Assembly: GCA_020720785.1 (NCBI GenBank)
Contig: DYOA01000007.1
Coordinates: 18,044-75,602 of the forward strand
DNA length: 57,559 bases
Direction: 5' to 3'
Source: Leptospira biflexa
GTDB taxonomy: Bacteria; Spirochaetota; Leptospiria; Turneriellales; DYLW01
The notes beneath the pieces are model-generated. The model saw only the letters and a list, made by a program, of their open reading frames with translations, ran no database searches and was not told the DNA's origin. The position numbers and the translations under genes are program-made. Each line of letters begins with the position of its first letter. Position 1 is the stretch's first letter. Below are positions 54,863 through 57,559 of this stretch, in pieces.

Positions 54863-56737
54863 TCAGATCGATTTTTCTGCTTTTTTGCCGCCGGTTTTTC
54901 TGGATTTGATGGATTCCGGTAGTCCAGAGTTTTTTGCAATGAGATCCCGTACTTCTTTCCCGGAAACCACTTCTTTTTCCAGTAATTCCCGTGCTATGGC
55001 TTCGAGGGATTTTGCATGTTTTTTCAGCAGACCTTTTCCTCTGGAATAGGAACCATCCACTATGGACTTCACTTCTTCATCCACACGGCGGGCATATTCT
55101 TCCGAGTGGTCTGTGGGGCGGGAATAATCTCTTCCCAGAAAAACCGCCCCAGATTCGCTTCCACTCAGGCGAAGCGTCCCAATTTTTTCCGACATTCCCC
55201 ATTCAGAAACCATTTTCCGGGCGATGGTGGTTACTCGTTCAATGTCGTTGGAGGCTCCGGTGGTGATATCCCCAAAGACCTGTTCTTCCGCCAGGCGTCC
55301 TCCCAGCAGTACCACAATCTCATCCAGCCAGTAGTTTTTGGATTGCAGATGCCGTTCTTCTTCCGGCAGATGCTGGGTGATGCCCAGAGCTCTTCCGCGC
55401 GGGACAATGGTCACCTTGTGGATGGGATCAGAATTTTCCAGAATAGTGCTGAGCAGAGCGTGGCCAGCCTCATGGAAGGCAATGATTTCTTTTTCCGGAT
55501 CTGTGATGAAGAAGGAGCGTCTCTCCGGTCCCATCATCACTTTATCCCGTGCGTTGTCCAGGTGATCCTGGTCCACGCTTTTTTTATTCTCCCGTGCCGC
55601 CAGAAGGGCAGCCTCATTGATGAGATTGGCCAGATCCGCACCGGTGAATCCGGGAGTTCCTTTTGCCACAGTTTCCAGATTGGCGGATTTCTCCAGCGGA
55701 ACCTTGGCCGCATGGATTTTCAATATTTCTTCCCTGCCTTTCAGATCCGGGACATCCACCACTACCTGCCGGTCAAACCGGCCCGGGCGCAGGAGGGCTG
55801 GATCCAGCACATCGGCCCGGTTTGTGGCTGCTATCACAATAATTCCGTCATTTTCCTCAAAGCCGTCCATTTCCACTAAGAGCTGGTTCAGGGTCTGTTC
55901 TCTTTCATCGTGACCACCGCCCAGTCCGGCTCCCCGCAGTCTTCCCACAGCATCAATTTCATCTATAAATACAATACAAGGTACATTTTTTTTGGCCTGG
56001 GTAAATAAGTCCCGCACCCGGCTGGCACCCACTCCCACAAACATTTCCACAAAGTCAGACCCGGAGATGGAAAAGAACGGTACTCCCGCTTCCCCGGCCA
56101 CTGCTCTGGCCAGCAGGGTTTTACCGGTACCCGGAACTCCCACCAGCAGAACTCCACGGGGGATTTTTGCACCCATTTCGCGGAATTTTTTGGGCTCGCG
56201 GAGAAAATCCACCACTTCCACCAGCTCTTCTTTGGCCTCTTTTACGCCGGCCACATCTTTGAAGGATACCTTGTTCTTCATATCCGCACTCAGTTTGGCA
56301 CGGGAACGTCCAAAGCTCAGAGCACGGTTTCCGGTGGACTGGATTTGCCGGAACATCATAAACCAGATGAAGCCCAGCACCAGCACCCACGGAAGGATGG
56401 CCACGATGGACCGCCAGAATAGGTTTTCTTCCTCCGCCTGTCCCTTGAAAAATTTAATCTGGTTTTTACGCAGAAATTCCAGAAGGGCGGGATCTGTATA
56501 AGCGATATAAGTTTTGAACTTAACATGCTCATTCTGTGCGTTCCGGTAAATACCCTTCACCGTTTTCCCCTGGATCAGAAGGGGGGTTTTTTCCGATGTG
56601 ATTATCTTCCGGGATTCCACCAGCGTCAGAAAATTGCTGTATGCCAGTTCTTCCACATCGGTCTGGTCATTCCGGACCATCTCATACATGAGAGCGCTCA
56701 AAACCACTACAAGGAGTATCAATGCTACGTTTTTCAT
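54863..56737 (-). CDS. ftsH: ATP-dependent zinc metalloprotease FtsH
   Basis: A 624-residue inner-membrane AAA protease for membrane-protein quality control. TM1 (about 4-20), a short periplasmic domain and TM2 (about 110-127) precede the AAA domain: Walker A GVPGTGKT, pore motif [17 protein letters not shown], Walker [37 protein letters not shown]. The protease motif HEAGH and [22 protein letters not shown] follow. A well-formed promoter ends only about 18 bp upstream of the ATG and no Shine-Dalgarno is visible, so the mRNA leader is probably very short. Confidence 0.97.
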   Translation of the reverse strand: MKNVALILLVVVLSALMYEMVRNDQTDVEELAYSNFLTLVESRKIITSEKTPLLIQGKTVKGIYRNAQNEHVKFKTYIAYTDPALLEFLRKNQIKFFKGQAEEENLFWRSIVAILPWVLVLGFIWFMMFRQIQSTGNRALSFGRSRAKLSADMKNKVSFKDVAGVKEAKEELVEVVDFLREPKKFREMGAKIPRGVLLVGVPGTGKTLLARAVAGEAGVPFFSISGSDFVEMFVGVGASRVRDLFTQAKKNVPCIVFIDEIDAVGRLRGAGLGGGHDEREQTLNQLLVEMDGFEENDGIIVIAATNRADVLDPALLRPGRFDRQVVVDVPDLKGREEILKIHAAKVPLEKSANLETVAKGTPGFTGADLANLINEAALLAARENKKSVDQDHLDNARDKVMMGPERRSFFITDPEKEIIAFHEAGHALLSTILENSDPIHKVTIVPRGRALGITQHLPEEERHLQSKNYWLDEIVVLLGGRLAEEQVFGDITTGASNDIERVTTIARKMVSEWGMSEKIGTLRLSGSESGAVFLGRDYSRPTDHSEEYARRVDEEVKSIVDGSYSRGKGLLKKHAKSLEAIARELLEKEVVSGKEVRDLIAKNSGLPESIKSRKTGGKKAEKSI

Positions 56738-56754
56738 AATATTTTTAATTTGCT

Positions 56755-56783
56755 AATATACGGATTTCCCGCTTACCCGTCAA
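56755..56783 (-). promoter_or_regulatory. Sigma-70-type promoter of ftsH
   Basis: On the minus strand, TTGACG (56783-56778), exactly 17 bp, then TATATT (56760-56755). Predicted transcription start is near 56748, about 10 bases before ATG 56737. Confidence 0.65.
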
Positions 56784-56848
56784 AAATAAATACATTCTCA
56801 TGCTTACCAGAGTTTTTTTCCGTGGTTAACCCGGAATTTCCGTTCGTT

Positions 56849-57418
56849 TTATTCTGTTTTTGCTTTTGCCGTTTTTTCCGGCCGATGTGCCTGCACCATT
56901 ACGGACAAATTCCGGAAAACATCCGATGACGATTTTATATCTCCGGATGCGATGTATTTTTTTGCCAACAGGACTTGTTCATCCACACTTATAAGGAGGT
57001 CATTTTTTGTTTTTTCCGTGAGCAGCGGACGGAAGTACTTTTTCCGCACCCAGCCCAAAGCCAGAATCCCCGCATACACCGCCAGGATGGGAGAGAATGC
57101 CCGGACGTACAGGATGGACATCCGGTCTGCCCGCCAGGAACCATAGATCAGGAAATTGAAATATGCCCATAGTACGGTGATGCTGAGGAATGCCAGCAGG
57201 AATTTCCAGCGGCGGGGCAGATCAAAGAACGTTCCCCAGAACCGGAACGCCAGAGCCAGGAACAGAAAGATGAGCAGGACATTCACCCCTTCTGAGCCAA
57301 AAATTTTATCCCAGGCATCCGCTACGCTCTGGATATGTTGGGATATTTCCTGTATGCGGGCGGTCAGGTCTTTGACGGATTGGATGAAGCCGTGGATGCT
57401 TTCTCTGATGGAATCCAT
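56849..57418 (-). CDS. Membrane protein of unknown function
   Basis: A 189-residue protein. A helical N-terminal region (about 1-40, possible coiled coil) is followed by about three membrane segments (about 45-62, 70-92 and 104-124) and a cytosolic helical C-terminus (DVFRNLSVMVQAHRPEKTAKAKTE). I do not recognise a family. It ends 111 bp upstream of ftsH, with the ftsH promoter between, and begins 12 bp after the partial gene at the window edge. Confidence 0.68.
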   Translation of the reverse strand: MDSIRESIHGFIQSVKDLTARIQEISQHIQSVADAWDKIFGSEGVNVLLIFLFLALAFRFWGTFFDLPRRWKFLLAFLSITVLWAYFNFLIYGSWRADRMSILYVRAFSPILAVYAGILALGWVRKKYFRPLLTEKTKNDLLISVDEQVLLAKKYIASGDIKSSSDVFRNLSVMVQAHRPEKTAKAKTE

Positions 57419-57430
57419 TTTTTTATTCCC

Positions 57431-57559
57431 CTATGGGGCAAGCTCCATATCTCTGGCGGGACGGCAAGGGGAATTTGGGGGGGGATTTACAGGAACAACG
57501 CCCGGAGAATAAACCAACCGCAATGCGTTCCGCTGGGCCGCACGAAAATATCTATTTCC
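57431..57559 (-). CDS. C-terminal end of an unidentified minus-strand protein (partial)
   Basis: An open minus-strand frame enters from the window edge and stops at TAG 57433-57431, giving 42 residues (RYFRAAQRNALRLVYSPG...RPARDMELAP). It ends 12 bp before the next minus-strand gene, which fits an operon. The fragment is too short to identify, and the Pro-rich tail leaves open that it is spurious. Confidence 0.4.
   Translation of the reverse strand, partial: GNRYFRAAQRNALRLVYSPGVVPVNPPPNSPCRPARDMELAP

Noticed and set aside
1..57559. tRNA, rRNA, CRISPR arrays, insertion sequences, integrases
   Set aside because: No cloverleaf with a T-loop motif was seen in the intergenic gaps, no regularly spaced repeats, and no transposase or integrase reading frame.

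Overview
The window reads as a compact chromosomal segment of a diderm spirochaete (Spirochaetota), probably free-living and at least partly anaerobic. The evidence is two tandem FlaB-type flagellins, a FecR/fibronectin-III protein coupled to a Cache-HAMP class III adenylate cyclase, a KDO-transferase (LPS), a long diderm-type YidC, a PhaR-type regulator common in spirochaetes, and a four-subunit cytosolic [NiFe] hydrogenase. The class or genus cannot be fixed from the sequence. GC is moderate (mid-40s by eye), genes are densely packed with many 1-43 bp overlaps, and TTG starts are frequent (ddl, kdtA, yidC, folC, an MFS gene). No rRNA, tRNA, CRISPR array, insertion sequence or prophage was seen. 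No gene-free stretch exceeds about 250 bp.

Layout. 0-6.4 kb: exported spirochaetal protein, then on the minus strand a STAS protein, ddl, a small LigD-phosphoesterase-like protein, the adenylate cyclase and the FecR protein. 6.5-8.4 kb: a chemoreceptor. 8.4-15.4 kb: a tight plus-strand run prfA-ftsW-hisE-trkA-trkH-(degenerate ABC ATPase)-(MCE protein). 15.4-16.8 kb: a membrane-anchored protein and PhaR on the minus strand. 16.85-20.96 kb: a promoter and the group-3b-like hydrogenase operon (beta, gamma, delta, alpha). 21-30 kb: envelope and housekeeping genes (beta-barrel candidates, patatin, kdtA, acyP, lysS-mtnA, a glycoside-hydrolase-like protein). 30.4-34.3 kb: yidC-jag-mnmE. 34.5-40 kb: two large exported propeller/FN3-like proteins followed by folC. 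40-45.6 kb: an RsbU-type phosphatase with an EF-hand loop, then a decaying stretch containing a DUF4143-type ATPase pseudogene and a hybrid kinase whose N-terminus has been scrambled. 45.9-48.3 kb: STAS, MFS and an exported protein. 48.5-50.4 kb: flaB-flaB. 50.5-57.6 kb: a TPR-like lipoprotein candidate, Ppx/GppA-HD, an alkaline-phosphatase-superfamily protein, ftsH and a membrane protein.

Connections. The two STAS proteins and the RsbU/SpoIIE phosphatase look like parts of partner-switching circuits, although no RsbW-type kinase is in the window. The chemoreceptor and flagellins belong to motility. The most striking signal is regulatory: both flaB genes carry their Shine-Dalgarno AAGGAG exactly as the hexaloop of a perfect hairpin ending at, or one base before, the ATG. 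The stems differ in sequence but both pair, and each leader has a second hairpin further upstream with GGA in its loop. This is the expected architecture of a CsrA-type translational switch. Other points of interest are a hydrogenase large subunit encoded without the C-terminal tail that is normally cleaved, an ABC ATPase next to an MCE protein that has lost nearly every catalytic motif, and coding overlap between the conserved 3' ends of folC and the convergent phosphatase gene.
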